This document shows, one piece after another, positions 27,657-37,719 of a DNA stretch of 64,000 nt (positions are counted from its first letter, which is position 1; every line of letters begins with the position of its first letter). The notes beneath the pieces were generated by a model. It worked only from the letters and a program-made list of their open reading frames with translations, did no database searches and was not told the DNA's origin. This DNA is from Bacteroidales bacterium. Lineage in GTDB: Bacteria > Bacteroidota > Bacteroidia > Bacteroidales > VadinHA17. The DNA lies in the NCBI GenBank assembly GCA_022865305.1, contig JALHSP010000029.1, forward strand, positions 62,001 through 126,000, read 5' to 3'. The position numbers and the translations under genes are program-made.

Positions 27657-29414
27657 ATGCCGACAACAGGAAAAGTAAAAGGTATAATATCAAACCTGGT
27701 TATTGTTGATGCCAACGGCCCTGTAGCCCAGAATGAAATCTGCATGATCAGCATTGGTAATACAAAACTGATGGCAGAAGTGATAAAATTACAGGGTAAC
27801 CAGGCTTTTATGCAGGTTTTTGAAAGCACGCGCGGATTACGGATAGGTGCTGAAGCAGAGTTTACAGGCAGCATGCTTGAAGTAACGCTGGGACCTGGCA
27901 TACTGTCGCGTAATTATGACGGACTCCAGAATGATCTGGATAAGTTTGAAGGCATTTTTCTGAAGAAGGGAGAACATAATTTTCCTCTCGATGAGAACGC
28001 GGTATGGGAATATAAGCCGATAGCTGAGACCGGCGATTCGGTAATAGCCGGATCATGGCTGGGTGAGGTTACAGAAAACTGGATTCCCCACAAGATCATG
28101 GTGCCATTCAAATTTTCAGGTAATTATCATGTTAAATGGATTGCCGGATCAGGTGATTACAGCATAAATGATGTTATAGCCATATTAAATGATGAGAACG
28201 GACGGGAACATCAGGTAACGATGGTTCAGAAATGGCCGGTCAAAATACCTGTCAAAGCCTATAAAAACAAAACAAGACCCTTCAGGATAATGGAGACGGG
28301 GATAAGGGTTATTGACACCCTTAATCCAATTACTGAGGGAGGAACCGGTTTTATACCTGGTCCCTTCGGATGTGGCAAAACTGTGCTGCAACATGCGCTT
28401 TCGAGACAGGCTGAAGCAGATATGGTGGTTATTGCAGCATGCGGCGAAAGAGCCAATGAAGTTGTTGAAATTTTCACAGAGTTTCCGGAATTGATTGATG
28501 TCAGGACAGGAAGGAAGCTCATGGAACGAACAACAATAATAGCAAACACTTCGAATATGCCGGTGGCTGCAAGGGAAGCATCTGTTTATACAGCTATGAC
28601 AATTGCTGAATACTATCGTTCAATGGGCCTGAAAATATTATTGCTGGCCGATTCAACTTCCAGATGGGCGCAGGCACTTCGGGAAATGTCGAACCGTATG
28701 GAAGAGCTGCCCGGACCGGATGCCTTTCCAATGGATCTGCCCGCTATTATATCAAACTATTATTCGAGAGCAGGATATGTTGAGCTTAACAATGGGGAAA
28801 CCGGTTCAATCACCTTTATTGGAACTGTCTCGCCTGCCGGCGGAAACCTGAAAGAACCTGTTACAGAATCTACTAAAAAAGTTGCACGGTGCTTCTATGC
28901 TCTTTCACAGCAACGGTCCGATTCAAAGCGATATCCGGCGATAGACCCGATTGAGAGTTATTCCAAGTATCTTGAATATGAGGAAGTAAAGGATTATGTT
29001 TCGGAACACATCTCTTCTGAATGGATCGATAATGTTATAAAGGTTAAAGACGTTCTTCTCAGGGGGCGTGAAGGTCAGGAACAGATAAATATCCTTGGTG
29101 ACGACGGCGTGCCTATTGACTATCATATCAGATTCTGGAAATCGGAAGTGATTGATTTTATTATACTTCAACAGGATGGTTTTGATGCAATAGATTGTAT
29201 CACGCCATTGGAGCGTCAGAAATATATGCTCACTGCAGTGTTGGAAATAATTGATGCCGAAATGAAATTTAATACATTTGAAGAGGTTGCAGCCTGGTTT
29301 AAAAAGCTTATTAACTCGCTTAAACAAATGAATTATTCTTCATTCAAGTCGAAAGAGTTTTACAAATACAAGAAGGATGTTGATGAAATGTTGAATGAAA
29401 TAGCAAAATCATGA
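27657..29414 (+). CDS. ntpA: V-type ATPase catalytic subunit A
   Basis: 585 residues. Walker A GPFGCGKT (235-242) follows the non-homologous insertion typical of A subunits (about 115-185). Further motifs are [24 protein letters not shown] and the P-loop partner region around [14 protein letters not shown]. It hydrolyses or synthesises ATP at the A3B3 head in the cytoplasm. Length is normal. It begins 78 bases after DUF2764, the largest gap in the operon, and overlaps subunit B by 4 bases. Confidence 0.97.
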   Translation: MPTTGKVKGIISNLVIVDANGPVAQNEICMISIGNTKLMAEVIKLQGNQAFMQVFESTRGLRIGAEAEFTGSMLEVTLGPGILSRNYDGLQNDLDKFEGIFLKKGEHNFPLDENAVWEYKPIAETGDSVIAGSWLGEVTENWIPHKIMVPFKFSGNYHVKWIAGSGDYSINDVIAILNDENGREHQVTMVQKWPVKIPVKAYKNKTRPFRIMETGIRVIDTLNPITEGGTGFIPGPFGCGKTVLQHALSRQAEADMVVIAACGERANEVVEIFTEFPELIDVRTGRKLMERTTIIANTSNMPVAAREASVYTAMTIAEYYRSMGLKILLLADSTSRWAQALREMSNRMEELPGPDAFPMDLPAIISNYYSRAGYVELNNGETGSITFIGTVSPAGGNLKEPVTESTKKVARCFYALSQQRSDSKRYPAIDPIESYSKYLEYEEVKDYVSEHISSEWIDNVIKVKDVLLRGREGQEQINILGDDGVPIDYHIRFWKSEVIDFIILQQDGFDAIDCITPLERQKYMLTAVLEIIDAEMKFNTFEEVAAWFKKLINSLKQMNYSSFKSKEFYKYKKDVDEMLNEIAKS

Positions 29415-30745
29415 TGCAAAATATAGCATTTCAGAAAATTTATACAAGACTTACCAGGATCACAAAAGCAACCTGTTCGGTAAAAGCATCCGGAGTGGGA
29501 TATGAAGAACTTGCAGTGGTTCATGGACGACTTGCACAGGTTGTTAAAATAATAGGTGATGAGGTAACTCTCCAAATTTTCTCCGGGACTGAAGGATTGC
29601 CAAACAATGCTGAATTAATGTTTCTGGGGAAACCGCCTGTACTTAAAGTAGATGAGGATCTTGCGGGAAGGTTTTTGAATGCTTATGGAGAACCGATAGA
29701 CGGCGGACCTGCTCTGATAGGAAGAGAACGTGAAATAGGAGGCCCTTCAGTGAATCCTGTACGCAGGAAACAGCCATCGCAGTTAATCGCTACAGGGATT
29801 GCAGGGATAGACCTGAATAATACCCTGGTGACAGGGCAAAAAATACCATTTTTTGCTGATCCGGACCAGCCTTTTAACCAGGTGATGGCTACCGTTGCCC
29901 TCAGGGCACAAGCCGATAAAATAATTCTGGGAGGTATGGGCTTATCTAATGACGATTACCTGTATTATAAGAATGTTTTTGAAAACGCAGGTGCCCTGGA
30001 AAGGATAATTGCATTTATCAATACCACCGAGAACCCTCCTGTGGAAAGACTTCTGGTGCCGGACATGGCTCTTGCGGCAGCTGAATATTTTGCCGTTGAG
30101 AAGAAGGAAAAGGTACTTGTACTGCTGACCGATATGACTTTGTATGCTGATGCCCTGTCGATAGTATCAAACCGCATGGATCAGATTCCGTCAAAAGACA
30201 ATATGCCCGGATCTCTTTACAGCGATCTGGCAAAGATCTATGAGAAAGCCGTGCAATTTCCTGATGGCGGATCAATAACAATCATAGCCGTCACCACGCT
30301 TTCAGGAGGAGATATTACACATGCTATACCTGACAATACCGGATATATTACCGAAGGGCAGCTTTTCCTCAGGCGTGATGCGGAGATAGGCAAAGTGATT
30401 GTTGATCCTTTCAGATCGCTTTCAAGGCTGAAACAACTGGTGATAGGTAAACAGACAAGAGAAGATCATTCCCAGGTTATGAATGGAGCGATACGACTTT
30501 ATGCCGACGCAGCAAATGCCAAAACAAAGCACGAAAACGGTTTCGACCTCTCTGATTACGATAACAGAACCCTGCGCTTTGCTAAGGATTATTCCAAAAG
30601 ACTGCTTGCAATCGATATTAATATAGACATTACCACAATGCTTGATACATGCTGGCAATTGTTTGCCAGATACTTTTCCCCCGAAGAGATTGGAATAAAG
30701 GAATATCTGGTTAAAAAATACTGGCCCAAGAGCAGAGAAAACTAG
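29411..30745 (+). CDS. ntpB: V-type ATPase regulatory subunit B
   Basis: 444 residues of the non-catalytic nucleotide-binding-like subunit: GRFLNAYGEPIDGGP, IATGIAGIDLNNTLVTGQKIP without a Walker A motif, VLVLLTDMTLYADAL and GSLYSDLAKIYEKA. It alternates with subunit A in the head. Its ATG lies inside the ATGA overlap with the end of subunit A, which implies coupled translation. Confidence 0.97.
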   Translation: MMQNIAFQKIYTRLTRITKATCSVKASGVGYEELAVVHGRLAQVVKIIGDEVTLQIFSGTEGLPNNAELMFLGKPPVLKVDEDLAGRFLNAYGEPIDGGPALIGREREIGGPSVNPVRRKQPSQLIATGIAGIDLNNTLVTGQKIPFFADPDQPFNQVMATVALRAQADKIILGGMGLSNDDYLYYKNVFENAGALERIIAFINTTENPPVERLLVPDMALAAAEYFAVEKKEKVLVLLTDMTLYADALSIVSNRMDQIPSKDNMPGSLYSDLAKIYEKAVQFPDGGSITIIAVTTLSGGDITHAIPDNTGYITEGQLFLRRDAEIGKVIVDPFRSLSRLKQLVIGKQTREDHSQVMNGAIRLYADAANAKTKHENGFDLSDYDNRTLRFAKDYSKRLLAIDINIDITTMLDTCWQLFARYFSPEEIGIKEYLVKKYWPKSREN

Positions 30746-30753
30746 TTTTATCT

Positions 30754-31362
30754 ATGGCAATAAGATTTCAGTACAACAAAATATCCCTGCAACAGCTTGC
30801 CAAACAGCTGAGGATAAGAACCCAGGCCCTGCCTATTCTTAAAAATAAGGAATCTGCATTAAGGATAGAAGTCAAGAATGCCAAAAATGTTGCTGAACAG
30901 TATCTTAAGGATCTTCATGCCATACTCGACCGCTATAATGAAGGAGTAAGATTGTGGGCTGAGTTTGACTCAAGTCTTCTGCAGATAAAAAAAATTGAGT
31001 TTCGATATATAAAAATAGCAGGCATTAAACTCCCTGAATTTGATAATATCTCATTCGAGGTGAAAGACTTCAGCCTCTTTGAAAATCCAAACTGGTTCCC
31101 TGAAGGGATATTGATACTTAAAGATCTTTATACTACTCTTGTTAAGAAAGATCTGGCCCTGAAAAAAATGGAGATGCTTAATTATGCCCGCAAAAAGACC
31201 ACTCAGAAAGTGAATTTGTACGAGAAAGTACAGATCCCCGGTTATGAGGAAGCAATCAGAAGAATCAAGAGTTTCCTTGAAGATGAAGAAAACCTCCTCA
31301 AATCAGCTCAGAAAATAATCAAATCGAGGCAGGAAGTTCCTGAAATAAGCATTGTGGCATGA
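30754..31362 (+). CDS. ntpD: V-type ATPase subunit D
   Basis: 202 residues, nearly all helical, with long coiled-coil segments at both ends (about 10-65 and 130-195), as expected for the rotor shaft that turns inside the A3B3 head. The N-terminal FQYNKISLQQLAKQLRIR and the short beta part near 80-115 agree with the family. It overlaps subunit I by 4 bases. Confidence 0.93.
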   Translation: MAIRFQYNKISLQQLAKQLRIRTQALPILKNKESALRIEVKNAKNVAEQYLKDLHAILDRYNEGVRLWAEFDSSLLQIKKIEFRYIKIAGIKLPEFDNISFEVKDFSLFENPNWFPEGILILKDLYTTLVKKDLALKKMEMLNYARKKTTQKVNLYEKVQIPGYEEAIRRIKSFLEDEENLLKSAQKIIKSRQEVPEISIVA

Positions 31363-33356
31363 TAAAGGAAATTAAAAAATATACTTTTCTCATTCATCAC
31401 AGCGATTATACAAATATGCTGAATGCGCTTCGCACGGCCGGAGTTGTCCATATAGTTCAAAAGAGACAGCTCGATGAAAACAGCCCTGTTAAAAGCGAGC
31501 AGAAGTCTTTGAAAAGATATAAGGATGCAATACGCCAACTTTCAGCGTTGGTGCCCGGCGTAACTCCTGCTGATAATCAAATGGAACCGGTACAGGTGCT
31601 TAGTGAGTTTGAATCATTGCTTAAAGATATTGAAGAAGCCAGGCATCAGATTGAACTCCTGAAACCTGAAGCCGAAAAATCCGGGCCATGGGGTAAATTC
31701 GATATTGACACCATTAAAAAGATTGAAGAGTCAGGATGGCATGTTTCGCTGTTTACTTGCCCTGAAAAAAGGTTTGAGGAAAAATGGAAAGAAAAATATG
31801 CTCTTGAGATAATAGGCCGGAAGAGGGGGCGGCTCTATTTTGCCATAATCCATAAAGATGATGAGTTAAATGATATTGAAGCCGACCAGGAAAAGATACC
31901 TCAGCGGACGGCAGATTCTGTTCTGGAAGAAATAGGGCTGTATAAGAAAAGGACTGAAGAGATAAGATCATTAATTAAACAAAATGCCGCTTTGTGGCTT
32001 TCCTCCCTGAATAAGAGTATTATTGATATAATAAACAAATTCGAATATTCTGAAGCTGCAGAACAGGCAGATAAATATGCTGAGGATAATCTCTACGTAC
32101 TGGAAGGTTGGGTCCCTGTTTCCGAAGAAAAGATAATCCAGGAAATACTGATTAATTCTGACTGCTATTCTTATGTCTCAGATCCTGGTCCGAAGGAAAA
32201 AATTCCTGTGATTCTCAGGAATAACAGATTCTCAAAATTGTTTGAGCCGATATCAAATCTTTTTGCCCTGCCTAATTACAGAGAACTGGATCTTACTCCT
32301 TTCTTTGCTCCGTTCTTTATGCTTTTTTTCGGTTTCTGCCTTGGCGATGCAGGATATGGGCTCATTTTTATTATTGCCGGATTTTTTATAAAAAGGAAGA
32401 TAAATAAGAAATACAGACCCATTATCACCCTTGGCCAATACTTTGGAATCGCTGCCATCATAATGGGGCTGGTATCGGGCACCTTCTTCGGAATGAACCT
32501 TATTGATACAGGCTATACAGTCACTGATCAGTCGGTTGTGCAAATGAAAAAAGAGGGTCTCCCGGAAAATACATTATCCATTATTAGCCAGGTAAAGGAT
32601 GTGAAATTTAAAACACGACAAAGCTATACCGACGAAATTGTCAAATTAATTGGAGAGGATGATTATTCGGAATATAAAAATATAATCCTGAGAAACGCTG
32701 AATCGGATTTTTCCATACTTAACTCCTTCAGACCCTATATGCTCGATTCACTTAATATGTTCTACCTGGCACTCATCCTGGGAGCCCTGCAGATTATTTT
32801 TGGCATGATATTGAAAATCGTCAATATAACTAAAATGAGTGGATTCAAGTACAGCCTCTCAACTCTGGGTTGGGTGATCCTGATAATTACCTTAGTGATT
32901 TTTAAGGGAGGCGGTAAATTGAACCTGATCAATGAAGAACAACTTAAACCTCTTTTCACCGGGCTTTTAATAACGGCCGGAGTTCTCATTTTCCTTTTAA
33001 ATAATCCCGGAAAGAATCTTTTTGTTCGTATCGGGATGGGGGTCTGGGATTCATATGGGGCCATTACGGGGATTTTTGGAGATCTTTTATCATATATCCG
33101 GCTTTTTGCACTTGGTTGTTCATCTTCCATCCTGGGATTTGTTTTTAATGATATATCGACAAGGTTATTATCAATACATTATGTGGGCTGGCTTTTGTTT
33201 CTTGTTTTGTTTCTTGTCGGACATACGATTAATATCGCATTATCAACCCTTGGAGGTTTTGTTCATCCCATGAGGCTTACTTTTGTGGAATTCTATAAAA
33301 ATGCCGGGTTTACCGGAGGAGGTATCGAATATAAACCATTCAAAATAAAACAGTAA
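31359..33356 (+). CDS. ntpI: V-type ATPase membrane subunit I
   Basis: 665 residues: an N-terminal cytoplasmic half (about 1-300) with long helices that receives the peripheral stalks, and a C-terminal half with about seven or eight membrane spans starting at FFAPFFMLFFGFCLGDAGYG. The conserved LLSYIRLFALGCSSSILGF (near 575-595) contains the Arg of the ion half-channel. It forms the stator path for the translocated ion next to the K ring. Confidence 0.95.
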   Translation: MIKEIKKYTFLIHHSDYTNMLNALRTAGVVHIVQKRQLDENSPVKSEQKSLKRYKDAIRQLSALVPGVTPADNQMEPVQVLSEFESLLKDIEEARHQIELLKPEAEKSGPWGKFDIDTIKKIEESGWHVSLFTCPEKRFEEKWKEKYALEIIGRKRGRLYFAIIHKDDELNDIEADQEKIPQRTADSVLEEIGLYKKRTEEIRSLIKQNAALWLSSLNKSIIDIINKFEYSEAAEQADKYAEDNLYVLEGWVPVSEEKIIQEILINSDCYSYVSDPGPKEKIPVILRNNRFSKLFEPISNLFALPNYRELDLTPFFAPFFMLFFGFCLGDAGYGLIFIIAGFFIKRKINKKYRPIITLGQYFGIAAIIMGLVSGTFFGMNLIDTGYTVTDQSVVQMKKEGLPENTLSIISQVKDVKFKTRQSYTDEIVKLIGEDDYSEYKNIILRNAESDFSILNSFRPYMLDSLNMFYLALILGALQIIFGMILKIVNITKMSGFKYSLSTLGWVILIITLVIFKGGGKLNLINEEQLKPLFTGLLITAGVLIFLLNNPGKNLFVRIGMGVWDSYGAITGIFGDLLSYIRLFALGCSSSILGFVFNDISTRLLSIHYVGWLLFLVLFLVGHTINIALSTLGGFVHPMRLTFVEFYKNAGFTGGGIEYKPFKIKQ

Positions 33357-33380
33357 AAACACTTAAACAGTAAAATAATC

Positions 33381-33860
33381 ATGGAAACAGCTAATTTAGT
33401 TACAAGCGCAACACCTTTAATTCTTGCCTATGTTGGATTGGCGTTAATGCTTTTTTTGAGTGGCATAGGAAGCTCAGTGGGATGTGTAATGGCCGGGAAC
33501 GCCACCCTGGGTGCTATGAAAAAAAATCCTGATCCCTTTGGAAGTTATTTGCTCCTTAGTGCTCTTCCGGGAACTCAGGGTCTCTATGGCTTTGGCGGCT
33601 TTTTTATCATTAACAGCAGCGGAGTAATAAATGAACAAATGACTATGCTACAAGGCATTGCAATACTTGCAGCAGGTTTGGTACTTGGAATTGTTGCACT
33701 TGTTTCTGCAATCTATCAGGGACGGATATGTGCAAACGGTATAGCATCAATTGGTTCAGGCAACGATGTTTTCGCAAACACAATGATACTTGCAGTATTT
33801 CCGGAATTATACGCAATAATTGCTTTTGCAGCCACATTTATTATCAACAGCACTATTTAG
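33381..33860 (+). CDS. ntpK: V-type ATPase proteolipid subunit K
   Basis: 159 residues, four membrane helices in two hairpins (about 11-36, 55-78, 88-117, 131-156). The ion site is readable: LPGTQGLYGF gives Leu62, Thr65 and Gln66, AIYQGR gives Gln113, and FPELYAI gives Glu142 and Tyr144. These correspond to Leu61, Thr64, Gln65, Gln110 and Glu139 of the Na+-binding NtpK of Enterococcus hirae (established structure), which suggests Na+ coupling. Last gene of the operon, followed by about 250 bases before sufB. Confidence 0.95.
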   Translation: METANLVTSATPLILAYVGLALMLFLSGIGSSVGCVMAGNATLGAMKKNPDPFGSYLLLSALPGTQGLYGFGGFFIINSSGVINEQMTMLQGIAILAAGLVLGIVALVSAIYQGRICANGIASIGSGNDVFANTMILAVFPELYAIIAFAATFIINSTI

Positions 33861-34013
33861 TTCTGCAACATAACTTCTGATATGGGTCGCCATCACCATA
33901 AGGTGAGAAGATACCTCTGTTTAATCTGCAGCTGATTTCCGGATTTCAATTTTAATTATTGTGCCGGATGTAATTGGACCGATCCATTCAACTGTTTTTC
34001 CCGGGAATTTTTA

Positions 34014-34067
34014 TATTTTTGTAATCTTTATTTAGATTAAATATAACCAACAAAGGATTTGCTGGTT
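34014..34067 (+). promoter_or_regulatory. suf operon promoter box, palindromic operator candidate and leader hairpin
   Basis: TATTTTTG (34014-34021) fits TAnnTTTG. Directly after it lies the perfect inverted repeat TAATCT-N6-AGATTA (34022-34039), which would cover the transcription start and is well placed to be a repressor site. It is followed by a hairpin with AACCA-CAAA/TTTG-TGGTT arms (34045-34067) in the leader. The -33 box is weak. The sequences are plain; their use as regulatory sites is inference. The rest of 33861-34109 shows nothing recognisable. Confidence 0.5.
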
Positions 34068-34109
34068 TGTTAATACATGTGAAACTTGCAATGATTTGCG
34101 GAAGCTTGA

Positions 34110-35558
34110 ATGGAAAAAGATCAGGATAAGATAATAAATGATGTTACTTCAGGAGAATACAAGTACGGCTTCTATTCCGACATTGAAACGGAGAGGATAC
34201 CGAAAGGATTGAACGAAGATATTATCCGGACCATTTCACGGAAGAAGGGAGAACCGGACTGGCTTCTTGAATTTCGTCTGAAATCATTCCGTCACTGGCA
34301 GACAATGAAAATGCCCGGGTGGGCTAATCTTAAAATACCTCCGATAAACTATCAGGATATAATTTATTATGCGGCTCCGAAGCAGAAAGCATCTGCTGAA
34401 AACCTCGATGATATTGATCCCGAACTGAAAAAGACATTCGACAAACTCGGAATACCTCTCGAGGAGCAGAAACATCTTACCGGCGTTGCGGTCGATGCAG
34501 TTATGGACAGCGTATCAGTTAAGACAACATTTAAAGAAATCTTGGCTGAATCAGGCATCATCTTCTGTTCATTCAGCGATGCAGTAAAGGAATATCCTGA
34601 TCTCGTTAAAAGATACATGGGTACCGTGGTTCCCTATACCGATAATTTTTTTGCTACCCTTAACTCGGCTGTGTTCAGTGACGGTTCATTCTGCTATATA
34701 CCCAAAGGTGTAAGGTGCCCGATGGAGCTTTTGACTTATTTCAGGATAAATTCTGCCAACACAGGTCAGTTTGAGAGGACACTTCTTGTTGCAGATGAAG
34801 AGAGCTATGTCAGCTATCTTGAAGGGTGTACCGCTCCAATGAGGGATGAAAACCAGCTTCATGCTGCCATTGTTGAGATTATTGTTGAAAACAATGCTGA
34901 GGTAAAGTACTCCACTGTTCAGAACTGGTATCCGGGCGATAAGGAGGGAAAAGGCGGGATATTCAATTTTGTCACCAAGAGAGGATTATGCCGGGGAGAA
35001 AACTCAAAAATATCATGGACCCAGATCGAAACAGGATCAGCCATAACATGGAAGTATCCCTCATGTATACTTCGCGGAGATAATTCCACCGGGGAATTCT
35101 ATTCTGTTGCAGTTACCAATCATCATCAGCAGGCTGATACTGGTACCAAAATGATCCATATCGGTAAGAATACCAAAAGCACTATTGTCTCAAAAGGTAT
35201 ATCTGCCGGGCAGGGACAGAACAGCTACCGTGGTCTTGTTAAAGTCCTGAAAAATGCTACCGGTGCAAGGAACTTCTCACAGTGCGATTCACTATTGCTT
35301 GGCGATAAGTGTGGCGCACACACTTTTCCATACATAGAGGTTGATAATCAGACTGCGATTGTGGAGCACGAGGCAACAACTTCAAAGATTGGTGAAGATC
35401 AGATATTTTACTGTAACCAGAGAGGAATCTCAACTGAAGACGCTGTCGGACTGATTGTAAACGGATATGCACGGGAGGTCATAAATAAACTGCCGATGGA
35501 ATTTGCTGTTGAAGCACAGAAGCTTCTGCAGATAAGCCTTGAAGGCAGTGTAGGATAA
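34110..35558 (+). CDS. sufB: Fe-S cluster scaffold SufB
   Basis: 482 residues with the SufB N-terminal helical region ([25 protein letters not shown]) and a right-handed beta-helix core ending in [16 protein letters not shown] and [19 protein letters not shown]. The conserved Cys and Glu region [11 protein letters not shown] is present near 390. It assembles Fe-S clusters in the SufBC2D complex. First gene of sufBCDSE-sufT-queG. Confidence 0.97.
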   Translation: MEKDQDKIINDVTSGEYKYGFYSDIETERIPKGLNEDIIRTISRKKGEPDWLLEFRLKSFRHWQTMKMPGWANLKIPPINYQDIIYYAAPKQKASAENLDDIDPELKKTFDKLGIPLEEQKHLTGVAVDAVMDSVSVKTTFKEILAESGIIFCSFSDAVKEYPDLVKRYMGTVVPYTDNFFATLNSAVFSDGSFCYIPKGVRCPMELLTYFRINSANTGQFERTLLVADEESYVSYLEGCTAPMRDENQLHAAIVEIIVENNAEVKYSTVQNWYPGDKEGKGGIFNFVTKRGLCRGENSKISWTQIETGSAITWKYPSCILRGDNSTGEFYSVAVTNHHQQADTGTKMIHIGKNTKSTIVSKGISAGQGQNSYRGLVKVLKNATGARNFSQCDSLLLGDKCGAHTFPYIEVDNQTAIVEHEATTSKIGEDQIFYCNQRGISTEDAVGLIVNGYAREVINKLPMEFAVEAQKLLQISLEGSVG

Positions 35559-35587
35559 AAGAAATATCTAAACAACTATATATTATC

Positions 35588-36352
35588 ATGCTGGTTATTA
35601 AAAATTTAAAGGCTTCTATTGACGGAAAGACTATAATTAAGGGGATCAGCCTTGAGGTAAAACCCGGAGAGATTCATGCGATTATGGGACCCAACGGATC
35701 CGGTAAAAGCACACTGGCAGCAGTTCTTGCAGGAAGGGAATTTGCTGAGGTGACAGAAGGGACTGTTACATATTTCGGGAAGAATCTGCTTGAAATGGCT
35801 CCTGAGGACCGTGCCAAAGAAGGGATATTCCTCGGATTCCAGTACCCTATCGAGATTCCGGGTGTGAGCATGGTCAACTTTATGAAAACAGCTGTCAATG
35901 AACAGCGTAAGCACAGGGGACTTGAACCCCTGTCAGCTTCCGATTTCCTTAAGATGATGCGTGAAAAGAAAGAGCTGGTGGAGATTGATTCCAAGCTTGC
36001 TAACAGATCTGTCAATGAAGGATTTTCGGGAGGAGAGAAGAAGAAAAACGAAATATTCCAGATGGCTATGCTTGAACCGAAGCTGGCTATCCTTGATGAA
36101 ACAGACTCAGGCCTCGATATTGATGCCCTGCGTATTGTTGCAAATGGAGTCAACAAACTGAAACGTCCCGATAACTCGGTAATTGTTATTACTCATTACC
36201 AGAGGCTGCTCGATTATATAATCCCGGATGTTGTTCATGTGCTGTATGACGGGCGTATTGTGAAAACAGCAGGGAAGGAACTCGCACTGGAACTTGAAGA
36301 AAAAGGATATGACTGGATCAAAAAAGATGTTGGTGAAAACAATTTGAAATGA
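35588..36352 (+). CDS. sufC: Fe-S assembly ATPase SufC
   Basis: 254 residues: Walker A GPNGSGKST (near 37-45), SufC-type signature FSGGEKKKNEI (near 145-155), Walker B LAILDETDSGLD and switch His in VITHYQRLL. It drives conformational change in the SufBCD scaffold. It begins 29 bases after sufB and its last codons overlap sufD by 4 bases. Confidence 0.97.
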   Translation: MLVIKNLKASIDGKTIIKGISLEVKPGEIHAIMGPNGSGKSTLAAVLAGREFAEVTEGTVTYFGKNLLEMAPEDRAKEGIFLGFQYPIEIPGVSMVNFMKTAVNEQRKHRGLEPLSASDFLKMMREKKELVEIDSKLANRSVNEGFSGGEKKKNEIFQMAMLEPKLAILDETDSGLDIDALRIVANGVNKLKRPDNSVIVITHYQRLLDYIIPDVVHVLYDGRIVKTAGKELALELEEKGYDWIKKDVGENNLK

Positions 36353-37707
36353 ACAATCAGTCCGAAAGATCAGAACGATATTACAACCTGTATAAGGAAA
36401 ACATAAAGAGAATTGCTGAAAATTCTTCTCCTTATATTAACTCATTCAGGGAAGAAGCTATTGAAAAATTCGGTCAGCTTGGCATACCCACCAGGGAAAA
36501 TGAAACATACAGGTACACAAACCTCGATACATTTTTTAACCATGAGTTTAAAAGCTATTTTATGCCGGTGGCTTCAGATTTTGCCAGGGCAGAGGAATTC
36601 AGGTGTGATGTGACCGATCTCGATGCCCACGGAATAGTACTGCTGAATGGTTTTTACCCGACAATTACCGATAAGCTTCGTCAGCTCCCCGGAGGCATCT
36701 GGATAGGAAGTCTTAATGAGGCTTCAAAAAAATTCGGGGAAAAGATTGAAAAGCATTACGCGAAATATGCCGGCAGTGATTCAGATGGTCTTGTTCATCT
36801 TAATACTGCAATGGCTTCTGACGGGGTCTTTATTTATGTCCCTGAAGGTGTCGTTCTTAAAAAACCTGTTCAGGTAATAAACCTTGTTCAATCGGAAGAA
36901 GATATCTTTAATCAGCATCGTAGCCTGATAGTGGTTGAGAAAAATGCAGAGATAACTCTCATTATATGTGATCATACCCTTTCTCCAACGAAGTTTCTTA
37001 CAAACGCAGTTACCGAAGTTTATGTCGGGGAGAACTCACATTTCGATATTATCAGGGTTCAGAATGAACATAATAATGCAGGTAAGATAACTCATACATT
37101 TATTCACCAGGAGAGAAACAGCAACGCTTCATCAAACAATATTACGCTGCACGGCGGGCTTGTCCGTAACAGCACACATCACTTCCTTGGCGGGGAGGGT
37201 GCAGAGAGCTATTCGTACGGATTATATCTTGCAGATAAATTCCAGCATGTTGATAATTATGTGAACGTGGAGCATGCTTATCCCAACTGCACCAGCAACC
37301 AGCTGTTCAAGGGAGTCCTCGATGATATGGCTACAGGGGCTTTCAACGGACGTATCTATGTACATAAGGACGCTCAGGGTACAATGGCTTACCAGAAGAA
37401 TAATAATATTCTGCTTACTGACGATGCGAAAATGGACACTAAACCTCAGCTTGAGATCTATGCTGATGATGTTAAATGCAGCCATGGAGCAACTGTCGGA
37501 CAGCTCGATGACGATGCACTTTTTTATCTTCAGTCGAGGGGAATAAATAAACGGGAGGCAAGGCTTATGCTTATGTTCGGATTTGCTCATGAAGTGATCC
37601 AGAACATAAAAGTCGAAGCGCTTCGTGAAAGGATGGATAACCTTGTGATGCAGCGGCTCAGAGGTGAGCTGTCACGTTGTGCAAGCTGCATGGTGAAGTG
37701 CGGTTAA
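36349..37707 (+). CDS. sufD: Fe-S cluster assembly protein SufD
   Basis: 452 residues, a SufB paralogue with beta-helix core and the closing CSHGATVGQLDDDALFYLQSRGI...ARLMLMFGFAHEVI, which contains the Cys and His typical of SufD (near 380-383). It pairs with SufB. A cysteine-rich CASCMVKCG ends the protein. Translationally coupled to sufC through a 4-base overlap. Confidence 0.96.
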   Translation: MNNQSERSERYYNLYKENIKRIAENSSPYINSFREEAIEKFGQLGIPTRENETYRYTNLDTFFNHEFKSYFMPVASDFARAEEFRCDVTDLDAHGIVLLNGFYPTITDKLRQLPGGIWIGSLNEASKKFGEKIEKHYAKYAGSDSDGLVHLNTAMASDGVFIYVPEGVVLKKPVQVINLVQSEEDIFNQHRSLIVVEKNAEITLIICDHTLSPTKFLTNAVTEVYVGENSHFDIIRVQNEHNNAGKITHTFIHQERNSNASSNNITLHGGLVRNSTHHFLGGEGAESYSYGLYLADKFQHVDNYVNVEHAYPNCTSNQLFKGVLDDMATGAFNGRIYVHKDAQGTMAYQKNNNILLTDDAKMDTKPQLEIYADDVKCSHGATVGQLDDDALFYLQSRGINKREARLMLMFGFAHEVIQNIKVEALRERMDNLVMQRLRGELSRCASCMVKCG

Positions 37708-37719
37708 TTAATTACTGAA

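Noticed and set aside
35674-36156. 160-codon minus-strand frame
   Set aside because: Antisense to sufC; the sufC motifs occupy the other strand fully.
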